This document shows positions 8,716 to 16,278 of a stretch of DNA of 48,053 bases, piece after piece. The notes under the pieces were generated by a model. That model saw only the letters and a list, made by a program, of their open reading frames with translations. It did not search any database and was not told the DNA's origin. Source of the stretch: Candidatus Acutalibacter stercorigallinarum (lineage in GTDB: Bacteria; Bacillota; Clostridia; Oscillospirales; Acutalibacteraceae); NCBI GenBank assembly GCA_019112625.1, contig DXIW01000044.1, positions 1 through 48,053 on the forward strand, given 5' to 3'. Position 1 is the first letter of the stretch. Every line of letters begins with the position of its first letter. A program made the position numbers and the translations under genes.

Positions 8716-8919
8716 ATGGCATCCGTAACGAAAGATACCATTATCGGGGATATTCTGGACCTGGACCAGAGCACCGCGCCCTTCTTCCTGGAGATGGGCA
8801 TGCACTGCCTGGGCTGCCCCTCCGCCCGGGGGGAGACCCTGGAGCAGGCCTGCGCCGTCCACGGCGTGGACCCGGAGGAGCTGGTACAAAAGATCAACGA
8901 GCATCTGCAGAGCAAGTGA
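8716..8919 (+). CDS. DUF1858 domain protein
   Basis: The 67-residue protein matches the DUF1858 pattern throughout: TIIGDILDLDQSTAPFFLEM, then GMHCLGCPSARGETLEQAC, then GVDPEELVQKINEHL. The CxxC (CLGC) motif is the family's conserved feature. It is also seen at the N-terminus of ScdA/RIC-type di-iron repair proteins and next to redox enzymes. A redox or metal role is likely but unproven. It has a strong promoter of its own, a good AGGAGG ribosome site and a terminator after it, so it is probably a monocistronic, well-expressed gene. Confidence 0.88.
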   Translation: MASVTKDTIIGDILDLDQSTAPFFLEMGMHCLGCPSARGETLEQACAVHGVDPEELVQKINEHLQSK

Positions 8920-8935
8920 GCGAAATACCAACAGT

Positions 8936-8979
8936 CTGCTGCCGCACGACGATCCTTGCCGGGCGGCAGCGGGCTTTTT
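8936..8979 (+). terminator. Intrinsic terminator between DUF1858 gene and trmK
   Basis: GCUGCCGC (8938-8945) pairs with GCGGCAGC (8963-8970) and a short GGGCUUUUU tail follows. Confidence 0.7.
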
Positions 8980-8991
8980 CGGGGGGATCTT

Positions 8992-9681
8992 ATGCGGCCG
9001 CTGTTTGACTTGGGCCCGCGGCTGGCCCTGTGCGCGGGGCTGGTGCGGCCGGGGAGGAAACTCATCGACGTGGGTACCGACCACGCCTACCTGCCCATCT
9101 GGCTGCTGCGCCGGGGGCTGGTAAAAAGCGCTCTGGCCACCGACATCAACCCCGGGCCCCTGGAGGCTGCCCGGCGCAGCGGGGAGAAGTACGGGGCGGG
9201 AGAGGCCCTGTCCCTGCGGCTGTGCGACGGCCTTGCCGGCGTGGCCCCGGAGGAGGGGGAGGACATTGTCATCGCGGGGATGGGGGGCGAGCTCATCCTG
9301 CGCATCGTGGGGGAGACCCCCTGGCTGCGGGACGGGGAAAAGCGGTTGGTGCTCCAGCCCATGAGCTCTGTGCCGGAGCTGCGGCTGGGGCTGCGGGCCC
9401 TGGGCTTCGCTGTTTTGGAGGAGCACGCCGCGGTGGACGGGGGCAAGGTGTACTCCGCCTTTGCCGCCCAGTATGTGGGGGAGACCCCCGAGACCGGCCC
9501 CCTGTACCCCTGGCTGGGGAAACTGGTCCCCGGGGAGGACGGGGTAAAGGAGTATGGGGAAAAAGTCCTGCGGGAGCTGGGCAACCAGCTGCAGGGAGCC
9601 CGCCACAGCGGGGCGCAGGCCCAGGCGGCGGAGCTGGAGGCCCGCATGGCCGCCATACGAGACGCATACCTGCCCGGGTGA
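8992..9681 (+). CDS. trmK: tRNA (adenine22-N1)-methyltransferase
   Basis: This 229-residue Rossmann-fold SAM methyltransferase makes m1A at position 22 of bacterial tRNAs. The SAM motif I is IDVGTDHAYLPIWLL (residues ~25-39), with ATDINPGPLEAA as motif II. The catalytic-region sequence IAGMGGELI and the following LQPMSSVPELR are characteristic of the TrmK/YqfN family. An ATG 12 codons downstream of the longest frame was taken because it follows a GGGGGAUC ribosome site and starts the conserved sequence. It is immediately followed by the Nif3-like gene, the usual partner in Firmicutes (yqfN-yqfO). Confidence 0.93.
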   Translation: MRPLFDLGPRLALCAGLVRPGRKLIDVGTDHAYLPIWLLRRGLVKSALATDINPGPLEAARRSGEKYGAGEALSLRLCDGLAGVAPEEGEDIVIAGMGGELILRIVGETPWLRDGEKRLVLQPMSSVPELRLGLRALGFAVLEEHAAVDGGKVYSAFAAQYVGETPETGPLYPWLGKLVPGEDGVKEYGEKVLRELGNQLQGARHSGAQAQAAELEARMAAIRDAYLPG

Positions 9682-9705
9682 CCCGGGCGAGAAAGGAGCT
9701 GCACT

Positions 9706-10473
9706 ATGGCCCGTATCTGCGATATCTACGACATCATCGACGCGGCGGCGCCCTTTGCCACCGCTTTGGGCTTTGACAATTCCGGGCTGCTGGTAGGGGA
9801 CCCCAACCAGGAGGTGACCCGGGCCCTGCTGGCTTTGGACATCACCCCCGGCGTGGTGGCGGAGGCCGCGGCCATGAACGCCAACCTCATCCTCTCCCAC
9901 CACCCGGTGATCTTCCACCCGGTAAAGTCCCTGGGGCCCCGGGACGCGGCCTACCAGCTGGCGCGGAACCGCATCGCCGCCCTGTGCTGCCACACCAACC
10001 TGGACCTGTCCCCGGTGTGCGGGGTGAACGTGGCCCTGGGCAGCAAGCTGGGGCTGAAAAACATCCGCCGGGAGGACGTGTTCGGGGAGGAGTGCGTGCT
10101 CTTCTCCGGGGAGCTGGAGGAGCCCCTGGCCGGAGAGGCCTTCGCCGCCTTGGCAAAGGAGAAGCTGGGTGCCCCCGGGGTGAAGTTCTGCGCCGGGGAC
10201 CGGGAGGTAAAGAAGGTGTTCTTCTGCTCCGGCGCCGGCGGGGAGTATGTCCACCTGGCGGCCTGCCGGGGGGCGGACGCCTACCTCACCGGGGAGATGA
10301 AGCACCACGAGGAGCTGGAGGCCGCGGCCTCCCGGCTGACGGTGGTGGCAGCGGGCCACTACCACACGGAGAAGGTGTTCGCCGAGTTTTTGGCCTCGTA
10401 CCTGCGCAAGCGGGTGCCGGACACGGCGTTTTTGCTCTCCCAGACCGAAGGGGCGCCCATGGGGGCCCTGTAA
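9706..10473 (+). CDS. Nif3-like dinuclear metal-centre protein
   Basis: The 255-residue protein belongs to the Nif3/YbgI/YqfO family, which forms a hexameric ring with a two-metal site per subunit. The metal ligands are visible: His65-His66 in LILSHHPVIF, Asp/Glu in the CHTNLDLSP region, and the C-terminal AAGHYHTEK with His218, His220 and Glu222. The N-terminal SGLLVGDPNQEV-like sequence is standard. The length is that of the short form without the inserted central domain of Bacillus YqfO. Suggested roles include GTP cyclohydrolase-like activity, but the function is unsettled. It is translated 24 bp after trmK. Confidence 0.92.
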   Translation: MARICDIYDIIDAAAPFATALGFDNSGLLVGDPNQEVTRALLALDITPGVVAEAAAMNANLILSHHPVIFHPVKSLGPRDAAYQLARNRIAALCCHTNLDLSPVCGVNVALGSKLGLKNIRREDVFGEECVLFSGELEEPLAGEAFAALAKEKLGAPGVKFCAGDREVKKVFFCSGAGGEYVHLAACRGADAYLTGEMKHHEELEAAASRLTVVAAGHYHTEKVFAEFLASYLRKRVPDTAFLLSQTEGAPMGAL

Positions 10474-10503
10474 ACTACCATCGTACCAGAAAGGGTTTTA
10501 CCT

Positions 10504-12237
10504 ATGGCATTGGACGGGGCGTTTTTGCGCCATATCAAAAAAGAGCTGGAGGAGAAGCTCCTGGGGGGCCGGGTGGACAAGATCCACCAGCCCAACCGGG
10601 AGGAGCTGGTGGTGGCCTTCCGTACCCGGGAGGCGGCCTACAAGGTGCTGTTCTCCGCCCGGGCCAACTCCGCCCGGGTGCACTTCACCACCATCCCCCT
10701 GGAGAACCCCAAGCAGCCCCCCATGCTGTGCATGCTGCTGCGGAAAAAGCTCCAGGGGGCCAAGCTCACCGCCATCCGCCAGCCGGAGCTGGAGCGGCTG
10801 CTCCATTTCGACTTTGACACGGTCAATGAGTTGGGGGACCATGTTACCCTTACCCTCACCATGGAGATCATGGGCCGGTACAGTAACATCATTTTAAGCG
10901 ACGAGAACGGGAAAATCATCGACGCCTTAAAGCGGGTGGACGCCGAGATGAGCTCCCAGCGGCTGGTGCTGCCGGGGCTCACCTACCAGCTGCCCCCGCC
11001 CCAGCACAAGCTGTGCCCCCTGTCCACCCCCTCCCAGCAGGTGGTGGAGGCCCTGAAAGAGCTGCCCAAGGACATGGAGCTCTCCAAAGGGTATCTGGCG
11101 GTGCTCCAGGGGGTGTCGCCCATCGTGTGCCGGGAGCTGGCCCACCAGGTGGGCCGGGGCCGGGAGCTGACGGTAAAGACCCTGGACGAGGAACAGCTCT
11201 TCCGGGCGGGGTTCTTCTACCAGCAGATGCGGGACACGGTGGAGGCTGTCTCCGGCAAGCCCTACATGGCGGTGAGCCCCCAGGGCAAGCCCATGGACTT
11301 CAGCTTTCTGGACATCCACCAGTATGGCTCCGGCGCGGTGGTGAAGGGCTGCGAGACCTTCTCCCAGCTGCTGGACGAGTTCTACCGGGAGCGGGACCAG
11401 CAGGAGCGCATGCGGGTGCGGGAGGCGGACCTGCTGCGGCTCCTCTCCAACCACAGTGAGCGGCTGGCCCGGAAGATCGGTGTCCAGCAGGGGGAGCTGG
11501 AGCAGTGCGGCAAGCGGGAGGAGCTGCGGGTGGCCGGGGATTTGATCTCCGCCAACCTGTACGCCATCCCCAAGGGAGCGCCCTTCGCGGACCTGGAGAA
11601 TTTTTACGAGGAGGGCCAGCCTACCCTGCGGGTGAAGCTGGACCCGGCCTTGACCCCCAACCAGAACGCCCAGAAATACTACAAGGAATACCGCAAGGCC
11701 AAGACCGCTGAGGAGAAACTGAACGAGCAGATCGCCATCGCCCAGCGGGAGCTGGAGTACCTGGACACGGTGCTGGACGCCCTGGCCCGGGCGGAGACGG
11801 AGCGGGACCTGTCGGAGATCCGGGCGGAGCTGCAGGAGCAGGGCTACCTGAAGAAGCTGCGCAGCAAAAAGGAAAAGCCCGCGGCGGTCAGCGCGCCCCT
11901 GAGCTTTACCACCTCCGACGGGTTTACGGTGCTGGTGGGGCGCAACAACCGGCAGAACGACCTGCTCACCCGGAAGCTGGCCAACAACAACGACATCTGG
12001 TTCCACACCAAGAACATCCCGGGCTCCCACACGGTGCTGGTCACCCAGGGGCGGGCCCCCACGGAGAAGGCCATGGAGGAGGCCGCCGTGCTGGCCGCCC
12101 GGCACAGCAAGGCCAAGGATTCCGCCCAGGTGCCGGTGGACTACACCCAGGTCCGCAACGTGAGCAAGCCCCAGGGCGCCAAGCCCGGGAAGGTGATCTA
12201 TGTGAATTACAAGACCATGTTCGTAGACCCCGCCTGA
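10504..12237 (+). CDS. rqcH: Ribosome quality-control protein RqcH (NFACT family)
   Basis: This 577-residue protein binds the obstructed 50S subunit and recruits tRNA-Ala to add alanine tails to stalled chains. NFACT-N begins at LRHIKKELEEKLLGGRVDKIHQ. A long coiled coil spans about residues 300-430, and NFACT-R covers the last ~130 residues (NDIWFHTKNIPGSHTVL). The residues aligning with the tailing motif Asp97-Arg98 of Bacillus appear to be Glu97-Arg98 (PELERLL), a conservative change. Older names call it a fibronectin-binding protein. Its partner RqcP is encoded about 12 kb downstream in this window. Confidence 0.94.
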   Translation: MALDGAFLRHIKKELEEKLLGGRVDKIHQPNREELVVAFRTREAAYKVLFSARANSARVHFTTIPLENPKQPPMLCMLLRKKLQGAKLTAIRQPELERLLHFDFDTVNELGDHVTLTLTMEIMGRYSNIILSDENGKIIDALKRVDAEMSSQRLVLPGLTYQLPPPQHKLCPLSTPSQQVVEALKELPKDMELSKGYLAVLQGVSPIVCRELAHQVGRGRELTVKTLDEEQLFRAGFFYQQMRDTVEAVSGKPYMAVSPQGKPMDFSFLDIHQYGSGAVVKGCETFSQLLDEFYRERDQQERMRVREADLLRLLSNHSERLARKIGVQQGELEQCGKREELRVAGDLISANLYAIPKGAPFADLENFYEEGQPTLRVKLDPALTPNQNAQKYYKEYRKAKTAEEKLNEQIAIAQRELEYLDTVLDALARAETERDLSEIRAELQEQGYLKKLRSKKEKPAAVSAPLSFTTSDGFTVLVGRNNRQNDLLTRKLANNNDIWFHTKNIPGSHTVLVTQGRAPTEKAMEEAAVLAARHSKAKDSAQVPVDYTQVRNVSKPQGAKPGKVIYVNYKTMFVDPA

Positions 12238-12280
12238 CCCTTGGCACGGCGGGGCGGGAGAACGGAAAGGAGCGAGAGCC

Positions 12281-13987
12281 ATGGAGCGTATCTTTCGCGG
12301 GATAGGGGCCTCCCCGGGCATCGGCATCGGCCGGGTGCTGATCTACCGGGAGCCGGAGCTGAAAGGGTGGAGCGAGACCATCGAGGACACGGAGCAGGAG
12401 CTGGAGCGCTACCGGGCCGCGGTGCGGCAGTTCTCCGCCCAGACCCAGGAGCGCGCCCAGGGCTTCGAGCAGGGGGTGGGGGCGGACATCCTCCGCAGCC
12501 AGGCGGCCATGTCCCTGGACCCGGTACTGGCTGAGCGCATCGAGCGGAAGATCATTTTAGGCAAGCCTGCCGAGGCCGCCCTGGCGGACGAGTGCAAGCG
12601 GTTCATCGACAGCTTCGCCGCCTCCCCCGAGGAGATGCTGCGGCTGCGGGCCGCGGACGTGCGGGACCTGCGGGACGGGTTGCTCCGCATTTTGCTGGGC
12701 CTGCCGGAGACCGACCTGTCGGACCTGCCCCCCAGCACCGTGCTCATCGCCGACGACCTGTCCCTGCCGGCGGTGTCCAGCCTGAACCCGGAGAACGTGG
12801 TGGCCATCGTCCTCACCCACAGCGGACAGGCCTCCCACTGCGCCATTCTGGCCCGGGCGCTGGAGATTCCCGCGGTGATGGGCACCCCCAACATCTTCGA
12901 CGCCCTCTCCGGCGGGGAGGTGGCCGTGGTGGACGGCAGCAAAGGGGAGGTGCACCTGGGGCTCTCCCCCAACAAGCTGGTGGGCTGGGAGCGCAACAGG
13001 AAGCAGTTCGTGCGGCTGCGGGACTCCCTGCGGGAGTTTGTGGGCAGGTCCACCCGCACCGCCGACGGCGTCCCCCTGCAGCTGGAGGCCAACGTAGGCA
13101 GCGAGGCCGACGTGCTCCGGGCGGCGGAGTACGGCCTGGACGGCGTGGGGCTGTTCCGCACGGAGTTCATGTTCCAGTCCCGGGATTACTTCCCCACGGA
13201 GGAGGAGCAGTTCCAGGTCTACCAGCGGATGGCCCTGGCCCTCCAGGGGAAGCCCCTGACCATCCGCACCCTGGACGCTGGGGGCGACAAGCCCCTGCCC
13301 TACCTGACCCGCTCCCCGGAGGAGAACCCGGAGCTGGGCTGCCGGGGGGTGCGGTTCTGCCTGGAGGAGGTGGGGATGTTCCGCACCCAGCTGCGGGCGG
13401 TGCTGCGGGCCGGGGCCTATGGGAACATCCGGATGATGGTGCCCCTGGTGACCAGCCTGGCAGAGGTCCGCCGGGTGAAGGAGCTTTTGGAGGAGTGCCG
13501 CATGGAGCTGAAGCGGGAGGGCCTCCCCTATGGGGAGCGCATCCCCCTGGGGGTGATGATCGAGACCCCCAGCGCCACCATCCTGGCGGACCTGCTGGCG
13601 AAGGAGGCGGACTTTTTCAGCATCGGCACCAACGACCTGACCCAGTACACCATGGCCGCCGACCGGAAGAACCCGGCGGTGGCGGGGTACTACTCTCACT
13701 ACGACCCGGCGGTGCTCCGGGCGGTGGGACGGATTACCCGGGCGGGGGAAGAGGCGGGCATCCCCGTGGCGGTGTGCGGCGAGGCGGCCGCCGACCCCCT
13801 GTACCTGCCGGTGCTGCTGGCCATGGGGGTGCGGGAGCTGAGCGTGCTGCCCGTGGCCCTGCTGGCCGCCCGGAAGGCGGTCTCCAAGTGGACTCTGGCC
13901 GACGCCCAGGCCGTCGCCCGCCAGGCCTTGGAGCTGGACACCGAGAGCCAGGTGCGGGCCTGGCTGGAGGATCATAAGCGGCTGTGA
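12281..13987 (+). CDS. ptsI: PEP-protein phosphotransferase (PTS enzyme I)
   Basis: The 568-residue cytoplasmic enzyme passes phosphate from PEP to HPr. The phosphohistidine is His186 in SGQASHCAILAR, a variant of the usual GGxTSH signature. The PEP-binding barrel shows GLFRTEFMF, TLDAGGDKPLPYL, GTNDLTQYTMAADR and the catalytic Cys499 in VAVCGEAAADP. Length matches enzyme I. No ptsH or sugar-specific EII gene lies beside it, so HPr must be encoded elsewhere. The ATG follows AAAGGAGCGAGAGCC and a strong terminator closes the unit. Confidence 0.94.
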   Translation: MERIFRGIGASPGIGIGRVLIYREPELKGWSETIEDTEQELERYRAAVRQFSAQTQERAQGFEQGVGADILRSQAAMSLDPVLAERIERKIILGKPAEAALADECKRFIDSFAASPEEMLRLRAADVRDLRDGLLRILLGLPETDLSDLPPSTVLIADDLSLPAVSSLNPENVVAIVLTHSGQASHCAILARALEIPAVMGTPNIFDALSGGEVAVVDGSKGEVHLGLSPNKLVGWERNRKQFVRLRDSLREFVGRSTRTADGVPLQLEANVGSEADVLRAAEYGLDGVGLFRTEFMFQSRDYFPTEEEQFQVYQRMALALQGKPLTIRTLDAGGDKPLPYLTRSPEENPELGCRGVRFCLEEVGMFRTQLRAVLRAGAYGNIRMMVPLVTSLAEVRRVKELLEECRMELKREGLPYGERIPLGVMIETPSATILADLLAKEADFFSIGTNDLTQYTMAADRKNPAVAGYYSHYDPAVLRAVGRITRAGEEAGIPVAVCGEAAADPLYLPVLLAMGVRELSVLPVALLAARKAVSKWTLADAQAVARQALELDTESQVRAWLEDHKRL

Positions 13988-13990
13988 GCG

Positions 13991-14017
13991 AGGGAGGAGC
14001 GAAGGCTCCTCCCTTTT
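13991..14017 (+). terminator. Intrinsic terminator after ptsI
   Basis: AGGGAGGAGC and GCUCCUCCCU form a perfect 10-bp stem with a GAAG tetraloop, followed by UUUU. Confidence 0.85.
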
Positions 14018-14040
14018 GCTGCGGTTTGGACATTTTTGTG

Positions 14041-14131
14041 GGGGGGCTCCCGCCGGCCCGGCGGGGCCGGGACGGCCGCCCCTCGGAGAGGGGGCGCCTT
14101 CGCCCCGGGGCGAAGGCGGGGGAGTCCCCCC
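14041..14131. repeat. GC-rich inverted-repeat element before recJ
   Basis: The 220-bp ptsI-recJ gap contains a perfect 24-bp palindrome at 14095-14118 (CGCCTTCGCCCC and its complement). It is flanked by partly complementary arms, GGGGGGCTCCC at 14041 and GGGGGAGTCCCCCC ending at 14131, so the whole block can fold into one long cruciform or RNA hairpin. It sits just upstream of the recJ promoter. It resembles dispersed palindromic elements of gut Clostridia, but copies elsewhere in the genome cannot be checked here. Confidence 0.6.
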
Positions 14132-14144
14132 GGCAAGCCAGTTC

Positions 14145-14173
14145 TTGCAAGTTGGCGGTAAAAATGGTATAAT
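14145..14173 (+). promoter_or_regulatory. Promoter of recJ-relA
   Basis: TTGCAA at 14145-14150 and TATAAT at 14168-14173 with a 17-bp spacer. The predicted start near 14180 leaves a short leader before the GGGGAGAGG ribosome site. Confidence 0.8.
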
Positions 14174-14207
14174 CTATACTCAAGCTGAAAATAGGGGAGA
14201 GGTTGCC

Positions 14208-16262
14208 TTGAACATCAAAAAATGGGAGGTCTGCCATCTGGACAAGGACCGGGCCGCCCGGCTGGCGGAGGAATACGCCATCCCGTTTTTCCTGGCCATG
14301 CTGCTGGACATCCGGGGGCTCACCCAGCCCGAGGACATCCAGGCGGTGCTGGGCGGGGAGGCGCCCCTCTCCGACCCCTTCCAGATGAAGGGCATGGACC
14401 AGGCGGTGGAGCGCATCCGCCAGGCCATCGAGGGGTTCGAGCGCATCGCGGTCTACGGGGATTACGACGCCGACGGCGTCACCGCCACGGCCATGCTGTA
14501 CACCTACCTGGAGGCCGTGGGGGCGGACGTGCTCTACTACATCCCCCAGCGGGAGGGGGAGGGCTACGGCATGAACCGTCACGCCGTGGAGACCCTCCAC
14601 CAGGAGGGGGTTAAGCTCATCATCACCGTGGACAACGGCATCTCCTCCCTGGAGGAGGTGGCCCTGGCCCGGGAGCTGGGCATGGACGTGGTAATCACCG
14701 ACCACCACCGCCCCCACGAGAGCCTGCCTGACGCCGCCGCCCTGATCGACGCCCACCAGCCCGGGGACCAGAGCCCCTGCAAGGACCTCTCCGGGGCGGG
14801 GGTGGTATTGAAGCTCCTCACCGCGTTGGAGGACGGGGACAGCCAGGGCATTTTGGAGGAGTACGCCGACCTGGCTGCCCTGGGCACCATCGGGGATGTG
14901 GTGCCCCTGCTGGGGGAGAACCGGACCATCGTAAAGGCGGGGCTGCGGCTCATTGGCCAGGGGGGACGCCCCGGGGTGGACGCCCTGCTGGAGCAGAGCG
15001 CCATTCACCGGGAGCCCACCGCCACCACCCTGGCCTTTACGGCCATCCCCCGGATCAACGCCACGGGACGCATGGGTGCCCCGGAGCGGGCGGTGCGGCT
15101 GCTCACCTGCGAGGAGGAAGAGGACGCCGCCGGCCTGGCCGCGGAGATCTGCGGGGAGAACGACCGCCGCCGCCAGGTGGAGGCCCAGATCGCCCAGGAG
15201 GCCATGGCCCGTATTGAGGCGGACCCCCAGCTGCGCCACAGCCGGGTGCTGGTGGTGGACGGGGAGGGCTGGCACCACGGGGTCATCGGTATCGTGGCCT
15301 CCCGCATCACCGAGCGGTACGGCAAGCCCTGCTTCGTCATCTCCGTAGACGGGGAGGAGGCCCGGGGCAGCGGCCGCAGCGTGGAGGGCTTCTCCTTGTT
15401 CGAGGCGGTGTCCTCCTGCGGGGACTTCCTGCTGCGCTTCGGGGGGCACCCCATGGCCGCCGGGGCCACCATGCGGCCGGAGGACGTGGGCCGCTTCCGG
15501 GAGGGCCTTAACGAGTACGCGAAACAGCATTGCCCCCAGATGCCCGTGCCGGTGCTGCGGCTGGACTGCCGCCTGAACCCGGCCTCCCTGTCCCCGGAGA
15601 TGCCCCGGGCCCTGGAGCGGCTGGAGCCCTTCGGCAGCGGGAACCCCCAGCCCCTGTTCGGGCTGTACGGCATGGAGCTACGGGACATCACCCCGGTGGG
15701 AAACGGCGGCCACCTGCGGCTCTCCCTTGTAAAGAACGGGGCGGCCCTCACCTGCATGCGCTTCGGCATGACGAAGGAGGACTTCCCCTATACGGTGGGG
15801 GAGCGGCTGGACCTGGCGGTGACCCTGGAGCTCCGGGAGTTCCGGGGGGAGCAGCAGCTCACTGTGGCGGCCCGGGACGTGAAGCTCTCCGGCCTGGACC
15901 TGGAGGGGTATGTGCAGCAGTACCAGACCTATGAAAAGTACCTGCGCCGGGAGAGCCTGACCGCCCTGGAGGCGGCCCAGCTCACCCCCAGCCGGGAGGA
16001 GCTGGCGGCCTTGTACCGGTACCTGGCCGCCCACAGCGGTGGGACCTTGGGGTTCCAGTCCCTCACCATGGCGCTGGCGCCCAAGGGCTTTGGGCTGGGG
16101 AAGCTCCTGTTGGGCCTGGATATGCTGGAGGAGCGGGGCCTGGCCAAATTCCGGCGGCAGGGGGAGCGCCTGGGGGTGCAGCTGCTGCCCACCCAGGGCA
16201 AGGTGGATATTTTCGCTTCGCCCGTTTTCCAAAAGCTAAGGGAACTGGCGGGGGCGTGTTGA
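14208..16262 (+). CDS. recJ: Single-stranded-DNA-specific exonuclease RecJ
   Basis: The 684-residue protein is a 5'-3' exonuclease of DNA repair and recombination. The DHH-superfamily motifs are present: YGDYDADGVTATAM with Asp85, Asp87 and Asp89, and VVITDHHRPHE with Asp165-His166-His167. Also present are the DHHA1 RecJ motif SGRSVEGFSLFEAVSSC and FGGHPMAAGAT. The C-terminal OB and RecJ-specific regions complete the length. The TTG start after GGGGAGAGG was preferred to a longer frame, because that extension would cross the promoter and the palindromic element. It is followed by relA after 16 bp. The apt gene often found between recJ and relA is absent. Confidence 0.94.
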   Translation: MNIKKWEVCHLDKDRAARLAEEYAIPFFLAMLLDIRGLTQPEDIQAVLGGEAPLSDPFQMKGMDQAVERIRQAIEGFERIAVYGDYDADGVTATAMLYTYLEAVGADVLYYIPQREGEGYGMNRHAVETLHQEGVKLIITVDNGISSLEEVALARELGMDVVITDHHRPHESLPDAAALIDAHQPGDQSPCKDLSGAGVVLKLLTALEDGDSQGILEEYADLAALGTIGDVVPLLGENRTIVKAGLRLIGQGGRPGVDALLEQSAIHREPTATTLAFTAIPRINATGRMGAPERAVRLLTCEEEEDAAGLAAEICGENDRRRQVEAQIAQEAMARIEADPQLRHSRVLVVDGEGWHHGVIGIVASRITERYGKPCFVISVDGEEARGSGRSVEGFSLFEAVSSCGDFLLRFGGHPMAAGATMRPEDVGRFREGLNEYAKQHCPQMPVPVLRLDCRLNPASLSPEMPRALERLEPFGSGNPQPLFGLYGMELRDITPVGNGGHLRLSLVKNGAALTCMRFGMTKEDFPYTVGERLDLAVTLELREFRGEQQLTVAARDVKLSGLDLEGYVQQYQTYEKYLRRESLTALEAAQLTPSREELAALYRYLAAHSGGTLGFQSLTMALAPKGFGLGKLLLGLDMLEERGLAKFRRQGERLGVQLLPTQGKVDIFASPVFQKLRELAGAC

Positions 16263-16278
16263 GAGAGGAGGCCTGTCT

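Noticed and set aside
14016..14207. 64-residue N-terminal extension of RecJ
   Set aside because: It would be translated through the ptsI terminator end, a palindromic element and the recJ promoter; the TTG with a ribosome site is better.
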